Shown in pieces: positions 1 to 12,444 of a stretch of DNA of 64,000 nt. Position 1 is the first letter of the stretch. The number at the start of each line of letters is the position of its first letter. Source of the DNA: Halichondria panicea (taxonomy: Eukaryota > Porifera > Demospongiae > Suberitida > Halichondriidae); the NCBI RefSeq assembly GCF_963675165.1, contig NC_087389.1, positions 964,001 to 1,028,000 of the forward strand, given 5' to 3'. Both the position numbers and the translations under genes were made by a program. The notes below the pieces were generated by a model. That model worked only from the letters and a program-made list of their open reading frames with translations. It searched no databases and was not told the DNA's origin.

Positions 1-208
1 TCTGGCAAGGATTGTGTGTAGTTACCAGTTTAGGTTTTGTGATTCTCAAAACTAGTAATACGGTATACACAGGACTCTAGGCAGAACAAGAATCTGCTAT
101 TACTATAGTTTTATGATAATTACTGCTGATTTACTAAGCTTGTACAATGCTTGCAGAGCCAGTTAAAAGGCCACTTCTTAGAAAACCATTATCGTACAGT
201 CAACTCAC

Positions 209-2398
209 TTGATTGTGAACCAGGTTGTTGCAATCGCTGCAGCATCTCCATGTTCTCATAGAATTGATCCAGTTTCTTCTGAGTGCTGTCCAGCTTCCTG
301 CTCCTCTCCACTGAGGCTTGCTCCCTCTGGAGTTCACACAGTGACCCCAGGTACATGGACAGACTCCTCTCATCACTGGGGTCAAGGTCTATACAACGCT
401 GGAACGCGCTCACTGACTCGTTTAGCTGACCCAGGCTCTGTACAGCAGAGAAATAAAATTATTGTCAGGTCCTATAAACAGCTAAAGCCCACATACAAAA
501 TATACTCACTTACGATTCTACTAGCGTGCAGAGAGTAACAGAAACGTAGAGTATGATTTACACATACACTCACAGCATAGACATTTCCCAGACTGTAGTA
601 CAGTACATTGACTTGAGGGGCTATGCTCGTGGCCACTAGGAGTGGTACCAGGGCATCAGTGGAGTGCTGACTGCGGTGGAGAATGTTGGCCAGATTGAGT
701 AGGGCAATGTCCATACTGTGTCTGTGAGGGGGAGAGCAAAGTGAGCAGACATTATCAATTAACTACAACCTGACTCTATAAATATAAATATGAACAATAG
801 ATTTGAGTGTGTATTTGAGAGCATACCAGACTTGATTGAACGGGTGAGAACGAAATCAATTTGTTCTCTACAAATAAATGTACACACACGTACACATACG
901 TACGTTGGTGAGTAATGCAGTGCTCTTCTGATGCAGTCCACAGCATGATGAAGGTGACCTCTGGCCCTCCAGTACAGAGTGGCCAGGTCGAGCAGCACCC
1001 AAGAGGTAGAGTTCTGTAAGGGAACAACATTCGCACAGTATAGTACAAGTACATGTACTGAGACATACACTGTACATGTTGCATAGCACCCTAATTAAAT
1101 TACTTGTATATCAATTTACAGTGATGCAACTCTATATACCAACAGAATAATTTGTATACAAAGCGGAAAAATGAATTTTATAGCTCTAACTATCAATAGC
1201 TACATGTCACACCATACATGCCATGTACACAGCTCACCTTGCTGAGTGCATGATGCACCAAGCTACCAAACACCTCCATCCTCATGCCCACACTAGCTAG
1301 CACACTCCTCTCCGGGGGGGCCACCAGCGAGCGTCTATTCTGAACCCCCTCCAAGTGCTCCAGGGCGTACATACTGAACGGCAGTGGAGAGAGAGAGCAG
1401 AATGGCTCACCAGGGATGCTACTGGAGGAGGTGTCCAGGTGATCCTCAATCCTGTGAGGGGGAGGGACGAGTGTAATGTCAGGGATATCAGAGGAGGTAC
1501 GACAGGCACAGTGCAGCTCAAGCAATTAGCCTCTGAGCAGTAACACAACATGTGGGTGGATAATTAGTGTTCAACCAGAGACTAATTGCTAGAGCCAGTC
1601 ATACATATTTCCTACTTCCTCTGCACAGGGTATTGACCTTGTTACAACGGCTACACAATTCCTATAGAAATTTATATGCGAGCCCAGCACTTGAAATGGA
1701 ATGTTTGCTAATACACAATATATCTCTGTGTTTGAATTGCGATCTACTAAGCAAACTATACCTCTAACTGTGATAATAAAGGAAGCCATTTGCTGTGTAT
1801 ATATTATACTGTACACACCTAATTCCTTTGTGCTCCAGTGGTAGCACTGTGCTAATGGAGAGGTCCTGAGATGTTATGAACTTCACTTCTCTACATTTTG
1901 GCTCACTCGCAAAAAAACTCTCGTCAAAAGAATCAAATTCTTTCAACAGTTCAAACTCGTTCTTGTACTCGATGAGTTCGTCTTTGAGCTCCTTCAAGAT
2001 GGAGACTCTCTCCTCTTGCTTCATGAAGGCCATCAGATCAAAAGGTTGCCTCAGGTTGAACGGAGAGGCTGCCTGGACAACAACATGCATATACAATACA
2101 CTATGGGGGACAAGCCATGCAGTGAGTTTGGTGGGTGGATTATGGACATGGGGCAACACCCACTTATTTAACACACAGAACTGGTAACTAGCGAACATGA
2201 GCAGCAAATACGAATCAACCAAACAATTACATACCTGGATTGTACATGTAGTATTCTTTGTAATGTGTATGCTAGCCTAGCTACAAGACTGCTTACTTGA
2301 TACTCAATCTTCCCATCTTCAGTGACCACCCAGTGATTGAAGCATAGAGCAGGGACCAGCACACTTGCTAGCAGGAGGTAGACCTTGGCTACATACAT
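209..2398 (-). CDS. TTC17: TTC17, tetratricopeptide repeat protein 17 (5' portion, 6 exons)
   Basis: Exons 2398-2297, 2072-1819, 1451-1238, 1013-904, 721-574 and 437-209 join in phase to give about 352 residues; the gene runs off the left edge. The N-terminus has a hydrophobic signal-like stretch, followed by the family hallmark HWVVTEDGKIEYQ. Later exons carry the TTC17 blocks LRQPFDLMAFMKQEERV, YALEHLEGVQNR, STSWVLLDLATLYWRA and MDIALLNLANILHRSQHS, and a TPR-like YYSLGNVYA. Known role: TTC17 is a TPR protein linked to actin polymerisation and ciliogenesis, with a secretory-type leader. The ATG at 2396-2398 was chosen because it directly precedes the leader; a GTG lies just upstream. Identification rests on ordered similarity across all six exons. 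It is divergent from the kinesin gene 339 bp away. Confidence 0.9.
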
Positions 2399-2737
2399 CA
2401 CCAGAGACTTCTTGCAGCACTATGGACTCCCTACAGTAGCAGCATTGCAACTCTTCATCTGTATCGTCTGAATCGCCATCTTAGTTCAGTGATAAGGATC
2501 TCTGGATACGTCAATTGACGTGATTCTAGCCAGGTCGCTAGGTTACAGACTATGAATCAAAGAAAACACAGAGTGCATTTCACAAGTGTGCATTTCCAGA
2601 TCAAAGACACAATGTACAGCACAAGATTCTATTGAAACATAGATTGTAAATATCTATTGTTGAAGTGTAAACTACAACTACAGCTCCAAACTTTCATGCA
2701 AACTTTCATGCTCAGGAACCTTTGTGCTTCGTAGACA
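2399..2737. promoter_or_regulatory. Shared 5' region between TTC17 (-) and KIF6-like kinesin (+)
   Basis: 339 bp separate the two start codons of these head-to-head genes. No clear TATA box stands out. Both 5' untranslated regions and both promoters must lie here, so a bidirectional promoter is the simplest reading. Both families are associated with cilia, which makes co-regulation plausible; this is inference. Confidence 0.5.
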
Positions 2738-5700
2738 ATGGCAAAGATAGAGATATATGCTCGAATGCGACCCACAAATCGTGAGTACGATGGCTTCAAG
2801 GTCACCACAGACCCAGAGAGCAAGTACGAACACATACTGGTACAGACGGCAGAACAAAATCGTCAAGTTTCAACCCCCTCCAAGCGTAGCAGATCTCAAG
2901 CGCACAATTTCCAATTCAAACGAGTTTTCCAAGAAACAGCAACACAAGAAGAAGTTTTTGAGTCAGTGTCTAAGAACATTATCGACTCTTTTCTTGAAGG
3001 CTATAATGGAACAGTCTTTGCATACGGTCAAACATCATCTGGCAAGACTCACACTATAGAAGGTGGTGGCCGAAAGTTTGCCGATAGAGGTATCATTCCG
3101 AGGTCACTATCGTACGTCTACAAGGAGGTGGAGAAATTAAGTAGTCGCGGTGAAGATGTCAGTGTACATATATCTTACATGGAGATCTACCAGGACACAG
3201 GCTATGACTTGCTCAATCCTGGGACAAGGCCTGGGGCTCTTATGGTCACTTTGCCTAAGGTACAGCAAGTTAAATGCCTACCCGGTATGCATTGTATCTC
3301 CCACTGTATGAACTATGAACTTGAATGTATGAGCATTTCCCATATAAGGAACCCTCTCACCATTTCTTTCCCCACTACCTCCCCTCACTTTCTCCCCTTC
3401 CCTTCCCCAATATCCCCACTCTCACTGTCTGCATTGACTTTATTTCTGTGCATGTATTCTCTGCTGTATTTATCAACTCTTTATCACTTGCACACACTCA
3501 CACAGATCAACATATCGGAGGGACCAGGTGGACGTATTGTGGTTCGCAATCTCTCCTCTCACTTGGCAGCTACAGAGGAGGTGGCACAGAGCCTGCTATT
3601 CCAGGGCTCCACTTGTCGTAAGGTGGCTGAGACCTCCATGAACCAATGCTCTTCTCGCTCTCACTCCATCTTCACTGTCACCCTCACAACCAAAACACCC
3701 AATGCTGAAGTCATTACCAGGTAAAGTACAACCCCAGCTTGTAGCAGACATCAAATTAGATTGTAGTTAAACAGCAATGGCATACAACGTTTAAGTAGCT
3801 TAATTTGCATTATTAAACTACACCAGCGTGTATAAATTGAGCTTTAATGACTGTAGATTACCATGTATTTAGGTCTAAGCTGAACCTTGTGGACCTGGCT
3901 GGCTCTGAGAGAGTGTCCAAGACTGGAGCTGACGGGAAGATCCTACAAGAGGCCAAGCACATCAATCTCTCTCTACACCACTTGGAGCACGTCATAGTCA
4001 CTCTACAGTCTCACCTCAGGAGCTCACATAGCCAGTCCATGTTGAGCCCCTCACACTCACACCACAGTGTTGACCTATCCTCTAGGAAGAGCAGGGAGAG
4101 GAGCCTTGTCTCACCACAGAGCCCCAAGTCACGAGAGGGGCAGTCCCCCAATACCTCCCGACCTAGTACACGAGGCACTCATGTCCCCTACAGAAACTGT
4201 ATGCTGACAATGGTACTTAAGGACAGTCTTGGTAAGCAATGTATACTTATAGAGAGCATATTATAGAAGTTACTAAGTGTTTGATTCTACGTAGGTGGGA
4301 ACTGTCTGACTGCAATGATAGCTACAATATCTATCGAGGAAGCCAACTTGGGGGAGACGATATCCACGCTGAGATTCTCACAAAGAGTTGCCTGCATTTC
4401 TAACAAAGCAAGGTACACACGTTTTACCATCAAGGTTTGTGTATTAATTCCTGCTTAATCGTTAATAGAAAAAATGAGGAGCTCGATGATAAAGCTATCA
4501 TCAGGAAACTAAAGCACAGGATTGCTGAGCTTGAGAATGAAGTGTTGTCATTGAAGGGTCAAGGCATCCAACAAGAGGTGAACTGAAACTTATACTAACC
4601 AGCCTAACTAAACTCTGTTACACCCTCTCTCAGGACAGTGGAGTCTCTCTGTCTCCCACTTGTTTCTCCTCCAGCCAGTCACTAACTGACCAGGAGAAGA
4701 TAGCCTGTCATCAGATACTGCACAACTTCTTCCATGGGAAGATTGACAACCCAGTCACAGCAGGTACTACCCACACACTCACTCTCATTGAACAAAGCCT
4801 TGGTGTTTTGACATTGTAGAGGGTGTACTTTTGCATAGCTGTTCATATCATTGGAATTCAAATTGCATTCACTCAATTAGTGTCCCCAAGAGTCAGTTTT
4901 CTATGCATACATTAGTGTACTTATATTACATGCATTGTGTGCGTTGCAGGTATCAATACAGCAGTAAAGTTCCACGAATGCCTGCAAGTTCTCAAAATGG
5001 TTGTTCTTCAAGCGCTCGGAATCTCTAAACAGTCCCCTAGCACCAGTAAGGACCCTGCTTCAACCCACGCCAAGGAGCTAGCCAGTCAAGTGAAGCACTC
5101 CCTTCAGACAACCACACCCAGTCCTAACTCAAGACTCAGCAGTGGATTTGGTAGTCTAGTCGATACTGATGGAAGTTGTGAGTCTAGTCACAATCAGGGT
5201 ATACCCTCACATGTACATCAGCAGCCTACTATCCAGGCCTCACCGTCGCCACTTATTCATACGTCACCACCGTCTGTTAAAGAACAACTCTTTGAGCAAC
5301 GGAATCAAACGAAAGTCGAGCGTCAATATAAACAATCAAGACGTAGCGAACCTCATGCTCCCATGAAAGCAAATTCCCCACTTAAATCTCACCCTCCTGC
5401 TGAGCAACAAAAGACAGTGACTCATGTTCGAACGTACCCCAGCCCTGTGGCCAGTGAGAGGTCCCCTAGACACACTAACAGAGCCTGGATGTCCCCCGTT
5501 GTAAGCCCCTCCTCTAGCCAGCTGTCTACTGCTGACAGTTACCTCTCACCCACTCCCACCAAACCACTCTCACCAAGACAAGAGAATGACGTGCAACATT
5601 TACTTGTAAAGCAAGAAGAGCTGAAACGATCGAAACACGAGCGAAAGAAACTTGCCAATCAAGTCCAGTTATTGGATCTCCATGTGGAAGAGGAGAAGCT

Positions 5701-6870
5701 AAAGTAAGTTTCACAATGCATGTACAGAAATGTAGAAACTTTGACGACTTTCGTCTCTTCAGGAGTGAGTTAAATCTCATTGGAGAGCAGTTGGCCCAGC
5801 AACATGCTATGGTGACTAGACTACAGAAGACAGACTCTAACTGGGAGCAATTATGTGCCGAAAGAATAGCCGAACAGCAATTGAGAATCAAACAAGTAAT
5901 TTACAGTGTACATAATCATGTGCTTATTATCAGTGTGTTCCATAACATTTTAACAGGCAAAGATTCATCAGAGGTTGATGGATGTGCACTACTACATTCA
6001 GAGCTCTCAACGACCTCCCCCTCCCCCCACACTTCACCCCCCTGTGAAGGTGTGGACAGCTCCAGCTGCTGTTGGGAAGTCTCATCCCTCTAGCAAAGTA
6101 CAGCGAGAGTTGGAGAAACAAGAAATAAAGCAAACACAGGTTTGTGTATAGTAAACACATTATTAAAATGCCTCGTTATCCCTCTAATCCAGGTTGATAA
6201 TCAAATTGAGAAATTAAGGATGTCACAGATGGAGAAACAGCTTGAGCTGAAGGAGGTCTCCACCAGACGAAAAATACTCGCATTAAAGCAGCAACTGCTA
6301 GCTGGCCGCAACACAACTGACTCTCGGCCCCACACTGACGATAGTCTGCAAGCAAGGTCTCAATCCACGCAGTCATTCTCTGCACCACAAGCCGAGTCTA
6401 GACAAGAAACAAACAATCATTTGCATACCACTACAAACTCCCAAGGAAACTCAAACGAAAGAACGGCAGTCACACACTCCACGATAACTCCACAATTACG
6501 GTATGATCCAGAAAGCCCTCTGAGTCGAATTAGAACCACTGATAGCAGAACTGAAGAGACGCAATCATCACAAACTCCTAACTCCAGAACTGCACAACCA
6601 GATAGCTCACACAATATTATAAAGTCACCAGAACATTCTTTGAGAGTTGAGACAAGCAGAAAAGTCATTCGCACACCAGATAAGATTGATGCAAGGGAAT
6701 CGCCCACTGTTATAAAGAGCCCTCCTGTCAAGTTGACTCTCCCTGACGAGGTCAAGGAGACAGAGTACATGACTGCAATACAAAGACAAAAGGCCAGAGT
6801 ATCAAGAATCAGACGCTGCATTGTAGCAGCCACACTAATACAGAGAGCTTGGAGAACTCATAAACAATAA
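2738..6870 (+). CDS. KIF6: KIF6-type kinesin (10 exons, about 1066 aa)
   Basis: Exons 2738-3258, 3506-3720, 3873-4231, 4295-4412, 4469-4578, 4634-4763, 4950-5703, 5763-5895, 5957-6139 and 6193-6870 join in frame. The N-terminal motor has the P-loop as GQTSSGKT, switch I as NQCSSRSHSIF and switch II as DLAGSE. KIF6-like landmarks are DRGIIPRSLSYV, HISYMEIYQDTGYDLL and INLSLHHLEHVI. After the motor come short coiled coils (AIIRKLKHRIAELENEV), a long Ser/Pro-rich stretch and a C-terminal IQ-like helix (AATLIQRAWRTHKQ). KIF6 belongs to the kinesin-9 group of ciliary or cytoplasmic microtubule motors. Odd points: the P-loop has S where G is usual (GQTGSGKT), and about 45 Ser/Arg-rich residues are inserted before HVPYRN in loop 12 of the motor. 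KIF9 is the alternative; the KIF6 assignment is favoured by the blocks above. Confidence 0.9.
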
Positions 6871-6996
6871 CAGTTATAATTAATAATAATTGTGTCTTTT
6901 GTGGTTAAATTGACTTCCTTGTTTACCTTGATTATTGATTGTTGAAGTAAGTTTGACTACCTTTACCCTCTTACCCACGTGTAGTCTTCATACAGA

Positions 6997-9205
6997 ATGA
7001 ATCTGATAGTTAATAGGATGAGAAGATGCCCTCTTCAGACCCTCTTCAGCTGCAGTAGAACTCTCCTAAAGACCCCCAAACAGTGCTATCCTCCCTCAAG
7101 CTACTCCACATTGTCCTCCACTGAATTGTCCACTGAAGATGGCCTCTCCCCTTCAGCACAGGAGAGAGTGTTGACCCTGTTGTCTCAGTACAAGGACCTC
7201 CCCAGCTTCAAGAAGAGCAAGCAGCTCTCTCTGGATAGAGTCACGAGCTGGGTAAATACTGGAAGCGGCCACATTCATCCCAGTACCTACAACTTTCTCC
7301 TCCACGTGTGCGTGAGCTGCGGATCAGCAGACGATATGGATATAGCAATGGCTGTGGCACAGAGGCAAAATCTGGAGTTAAACGAATCAGAGATGAATTC
7401 AGTGCTTACTAGTTTGTCATGTAGTGCTGACCTTGCAAAAGTGAAGGAGACAATGAACAATATGTCTAAAAGTGGACTAAAGATACGATTAAACACTCTA
7501 ACCAGTTTGTTACAGCGAGGTGTTGACGAACGAGACTTTTCTTTTACTCTAGAGATTATTGACGTGATGAGGAGAAACGATTTTTTCCCAAGCAGTCCTG
7601 CTGTGATTGGTGATGCTATCCGAGCGTGTGTGGGTGTGGAGAGCAGTGAGGCTGTGAGGGTAGTGGAGGGTGTGATGGCACTCCACAACTCGTACTCAAT
7701 GGCCGCCCCTCGACAGCAAGTGGACCAGGAGACAGCGACAGAATTCTCAAACTGGTTCACCAGGTACTAAAATCAGTTCATTGTCTATCTATGCAGTATT
7801 TCTTTCCCTATCTCCAGCAGTTCATCTAAAGAGAACCTTCTAACACACACAAGAATCAATGAAAAGTATCATTACTTTTGTTGTTACGGTAATTATTTTA
7901 TTCATATATAATACCACAGGTGTGTCTGTGAGAGCTGCGGTGAGAAGCTGCTCAACAACAAGCTAACACCAGAGGAAAGAAACACACTAATACGTTACTT
8001 CAAGGAGGAAATCATTGCGGATATTTCAACCGGATCGGAGGCCGCAAGAGAGAAACACTTTATGAGGAAGTTCTTAGAATATGTAAACGAGAATTCTGAG
8101 CGTTTTGGTGCTGTGATTGATGGACTCAACATCGCTTACCTCTGCAAACGCAGGAAAGAAGTGGCTTTTGAAACAGTTAGTCTCATTGTCATTTTTTTAA
8201 GAAAACCATCTAACACACAAGAGTCGATATTACTTACCGTATAGCAGGTAATTTTCGTGGGGTAAAATATTCGTTATTTTCGTGGCAAGCTGACCTCCAC
8301 GAAATTTTAAGGTAGGTGTGGCTTACTGGAATGTAGAAATGCAGTGCAGGCTATGAGACTAAACGAAATTTTTACTCACGAAAACCACCGTTTTTCAAGT
8401 TGAACGATTTTTTACCCCACGAAAATTACCTGCTATACGGTAGTTGTTTGTAAACATTATTTTAATTAACCACAATACCAGCTATTTAATGTCCTCTGTC
8501 TCATTCACCCATGCAGATGCTGGCAATAGGTCGTGAGCTGGTGTCAGTCACAGGCAAGGAGGTGTTGATGGTGGGACGAGAGCACTTACTCAGGACTCTA
8601 GCAGCAGGGAGGATGTCACCTGACTCTATACACGAGGAGTACAAGTCACATGGGGTGCACTTTGTGCCATTGAGAAACAGGTCAGGTTTAGACTATCATA
8701 TCTTGTGCAAATTTGCTATATATCCCCACTCTCAGTACTCCTGATGATCGCTATATTCTCTATGCTGCCATGGTGACCAATAGCGTTATCCTCTCCAATG
8801 ATAAATTTGGCTATGAGATGGACAGAGTGAATCAAAACGAGATTGCAAAACTTGTGAGGAAGTGGTTGGATGGATCGCACGCTAAAATCAACATTGACAG
8901 AAACGCAATCAAGCTTTTTGTAAGTTATTGCATTAATTTTGTCCTTGCTTATCCATGGCTCTGTAACTGGTCAAAATCCATGAATGATGGAATAAATAAA
9001 CTAAAGGCTAGCCTTGAGGTGTTTTATATTGCTGGGCAAGATTTATTTAGGAGATTATGCTGAGAGTTGGTGGGTGATGTGTATTCCTGTGCAGTTTCCT
9101 ACCAGCCTCCAGAGAGCGGTTCAATGGACTGACAATGGTTGGCACTTACCTCTCAAGACACCCTCTCCAAAGAACTGGCTATGTGCTTGTACTGTACCTA
9201 GTTAG
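6997..9205 (+). CDS. PRORP: PRORP, protein-only mitochondrial RNase P catalytic subunit (5 exons, 493 aa)
   Basis: Exons 6997-7763, 7920-8175, 8517-8680, 8736-8919 and 9095-9205 join in frame. The N-terminus is basic and rich in Ser/Arg, consistent with a mitochondrial targeting peptide. PPR-like helices follow (roughly residues 90-240), then a CxxC pair (CESCGEK), then the NYN metallonuclease domain. Its acidic residues are visible in VIDGLNIAY, TPDDRYILYA and LSNDKFGYEM, corresponding to the four catalytic aspartates of the family. The second half of the structural zinc site is present in DNGWHLPL (His) and NWLCAC (Cys). The enzyme removes the 5' leader of mitochondrial pre-tRNAs; in animals it works with TRMT10C and HSD17B10. 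The protein is shorter than human PRORP (about 580 aa). Intron 2 contains a MITE at 8235-8442. Confidence 0.95.
8235..8442. mobile_element. MITE family A, copy 1 (in PRORP intron 2)
   Basis: 208 bp with near-perfect terminal inverted repeats of about 32 bp. Both ends begin TACCGTATAGCAGG and continue into TTTTCGTGGGGTAAA. No transposase is encoded. The same terminal motif recurs at 9557-9744 and 57747-57974, which defines a non-autonomous family. Confidence 0.85.
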
Positions 9206-9364
9206 CTAGCTTTGCAAATGTTGTTTTTTGTCATGAGAGTTGCTTGTTTGATTAGAGTATAGTAAAGTTGCTAAACTTAATTGAGCTTTATTGTGTGGGT
9301 GGCTGCTGTGCTTTAAGTGTACACGCCCAACTAAATCAACACTTTTGTTTGTGAAGTGTCAGTC

Positions 9365-11059
9365 ATGGAGGATCCTATACTGCCTCCTAGTTCTGCCCCG
9401 ATCCTGCCCTCTCAGAGCTCCAAGGCAACAAGCTCCAGTGCTATCAGTCACCCAGGCCAGGTATGCTATGAGAGAGTCCTCCCCTCAGAATCTCACTTCT
9501 ACAAGCCCCCTCCACCACCAGTACGCACAGGTACGTTAATAACCAACACGAAATGATACCGTATAGCGGGTATATTTCAAGAGTATAAATTTTCGCGTAA
9601 TAATCGTTAGAAAGGTTTTCGCGGAATAGCCTTTGCAATATGCATGCATGCGATAGTAAACTTGTGGTATATGTTCGCAGTACATACTTTATCAGCGAAA
9701 ACCACAAACATTTTATACCCTTGAAATATACCTGCTATACGGTAGCTAGATCTACTGTGTATACTCATAATTATTGGTACGCTGGTAATTTCTGAAGCAT
9801 ACAACCAGCACAACAACAATTATTTTAACCACCCCCTCTCCCCAGATGACGACGTCTGCCCCCTGCCGCTGGATGCTGTGGGGTTCATTAATAAACTATG
9901 GAAGAAAAACGACCTCAAAGTGTACTTCCTGACCCCCCACCCTGACGAGGACCTGATCATCAGCTGGGCCAGCGAGTGGAGCAACTACTGTGCCATCACC
10001 TTCACCAAGACCACTGATGTCACTCAGAGTGATGTCAGAGTGGCCTTCAACGATGGTATTGTATATACAGTGTGTTTAGTTTAATAGCTAGGAGTTGAAT
10101 GCTGACTCTGCTGTGATCCTAGTCCCAGTGCATGACCTAGACCAAGGGCTTATAAAGAGAAGCCCTTGGTCTAGACTGAGTGGAAATCAAGTACTGGAGA
10201 TGTCAGGCAATGATTCTCAGGCCATATTAAAGCAAATAGACACTCCCTCTATTGGATCAACTCTACCTGTTATACCTGAAACCTTTGGATTCAGAATACC
10301 TATATTGTCAACAATATCCTTTCTGTAACCTCCACTGTGTCAATAGTGTTAGTCACAAGTCAGTTACTTGTGTGTGTTCCATGCAGCTGGTTCTTGGTCG
10401 TACATTGGGACTGACTCCACTCGGATACCGCTGGAATCCTTCTCCATGAACCTGGGGTTTGTGGATCGACCCACCGTCCTCCACGAGTTTGGTCACGCTC
10501 TGGGACTCATACACGAGCACCAGAGTCCATTCAAGGGCGGCTTTGAGTGGGACAGGGAAGAGGTGAGGGGGCGGATGATGTGTGCGTGTGCTCAGTAGAG
10601 GAACTTCGATAGGGTATCTTGTAAAAATGATAACCATTGCGTGTTCAAAGGTTGTCTATAACTATTGATGCTGCTACTTCATTATGCTGTATAGTTTTTT
10701 CAGTAGTTAAATTGTGAGCTTTGAAAAAAGGCAATAATTATTATCTTTACAGTTGGTTTCAAGACGAACCATTATGTATTGTTAAGGGCGTACGTTGTTG
10801 TTTGTCAGGTAATAAAGTCTCTGAGTGGCCCTCCCAACTACTGGGATCCTGATCGCATTGAGAACAACATGTTCAAACGTTACAACAGGAAGGACCTGGA
10901 CGGTACTCTCTATGATGCCAAGAGCATCATGCACTACAGGTGTATAATAGCCATGCAGTCTAGATGAACTATTGAACCAAAAATTAGAAATTCACTCATT
11001 TGTGTTTGAGCAGCTTTGTTTCCAGTGTGAATTCTTCACTATCCCCCCCCCTCCTCCCC

Positions 11060-11116
<57 letters not shown>

Positions 11117-11912
11117 ACACACATACAGTTTCCCCCGCTCTTGGATAAAAGGTAAAGGCTACCCCAACGGTATAGATCGTAATGATGAACTCTCTGAACG
11201 AGACAAGGAGCACATTAAACGACTGTATGGTCCCCCAAAGGGTGGTCCTAGAATCATACCCATTACCACCAGCAGGGGGAGTGGGCGTGGTAGTACTGGG
11301 CCAGGTCGTCCAACCACGACAGTGACGAGGGTGGTCCCCACTCTCCCTGAGCGTCATAAGCCAGTGACCAGCCTCCCACCACCTCGTACTGATAGCATCC
11401 ACGACGTGCAGGTGTACGAGCCACACAAAGGTGAGGGAGGAGACTGTTCGTATGTTGTCACCAAAGTCATAATTATTAGGCTACAAGATCTACGTAATGC
11501 TGATTTTCAGTCGTGCCTCAAATGTTGTTGCTAATAACCTTACGCCACTAACTGCCCAATCACAGGAGAGCTCTCTGGTCCTGGGGCGGAGCTACTGATC
11601 CGGTTCCACACCTCCAAGGATGACCGCCCTCGATACACAATCCAGACTCACGGTGACTGTGACATGATCCTTGCTCTACTGGGTCCCAATGACTACACCA
11701 AGCTCATCAAGTATGCACGCATGTCTTTATGCAATCTACCGTACATTCGCTATCTTACATCGGATTGTATAGTGTGGTATACAGCACTGTAATATAGTCG
11801 TACATGTAGAATGCTTTTGATTACAGTAATAAAGCATTTTAACTCCCATAGTGTGATACCATGTGTTTCTGTACCCCTCCCCCTCACCTCAACCCACCCA
11901 CCACACACACAC

Positions 11913-11952
<40 letters not shown>

Positions 11953-12091
11953 CAGAGTGGACGACGATAGTGGAGACAGAACCAACGCTAAGATTGTCGA
12001 GAGACTCATGCCGGACAAAGACTACTACCTCCAAATACAAACATTCAAACCAGAGGGAGGAAAATTTGAATTTTCAATTACTTCTTGGTAG
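9365..12091 (+). CDS. Astacin-like zinc metallopeptidase with PPC-like C-terminal domain (7 exons, 421 aa)
   Basis: Exons 9365-9530, 9846-10055, 10387-10562, 10809-10939, 11129-11430, 11566-11710 and 11956-12091 join in frame. The catalytic zinc motif is HEFGHALGLIHEH (HExxHxxGxxH type) and the Met-turn is SIMHY, so this is a metzincin close to the astacin/M12A ZnMc group. The N-terminus (MEDPILPPSSAP) has no hydrophobic signal peptide. After a Pro/Thr/Arg-rich linker (about residues 275-335), the C-terminus resembles a bacterial-type pre-peptidase C-terminal (PPC) beta domain: LLGPNDYTKLIK, then VDDDSGDRTNAKI, then DKDYYLQIQTF. Substrate unknown. Intron 1 holds a MITE, and two introns end in CA repeats directly before the acceptor. 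An upstream signal-peptide exon is possible, but only 160 bp separate it from PRORP. Confidence 0.85.
9557..9744. mobile_element. MITE family A, copy 2 (in metallopeptidase intron 1)
   Basis: 188 bp with inverted ends starting TACCGTATAGC. The sub-terminal arms read TATATTTCAAG and its complement, unlike copy 1, so only the outermost dozen bases and the TTTTCGCG-rich character are shared. No coding capacity. Confidence 0.75.
11058..11128. repeat. CA microsatellite abutting a splice acceptor
   Basis: A (CA)n run with two small interruptions ends at the CAG acceptor of metallopeptidase exon 5 (11129). It follows a C-rich tract. Confidence 0.9.
11902..11949. repeat. CA microsatellite abutting a splice acceptor
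   Basis: A (CA)n run lies immediately 5' of the acceptor of the last metallopeptidase exon (11956). Confidence 0.9.
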
Positions 12092-12278
12092 CTCAAATCC
12101 AGGACACTGTGTGTATAGAGACAGTATGTACTGTATTATGTTAGTTGGTAAATGTACGTATTACATATGTATATGTGAATGTGTGAAAATCAGTTATGGC
12201 GTTGGTGTAAGGTTATGGTGTCATATCAATCAAAGCTTATATTAATTTATAAATTGTAGAGCTTAAATCGGTCAGTGT

Positions 12279-12444
12279 TTCATGCATGGTGCTCCTGCAC
12301 AGCATAGGTATGCTTAGCAACTAGCCCTCCGGAGGGTTCATGCATGGCCATGGTGCTCCTGCACAGCATAGGTATGCTTAGCAACTAGCCCTCCGGAGGG
12401 TTCATGCATGGCCATGGTGCTCCTGCACAGCATAGGTAAGCTTA
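12279..12444. repeat. Tandem repeat, period 58-64 bp
   Basis: Two full copies and a third partial copy of a unit containing GTGCTCCTGCACAGCATAGG and CAACTAGCCCTCCGGAGGG. The first copy lacks a 6-bp GCCATG segment. It lies in the convergent gap between the metallopeptidase stop and the liprin-alpha stop. Confidence 0.9.
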
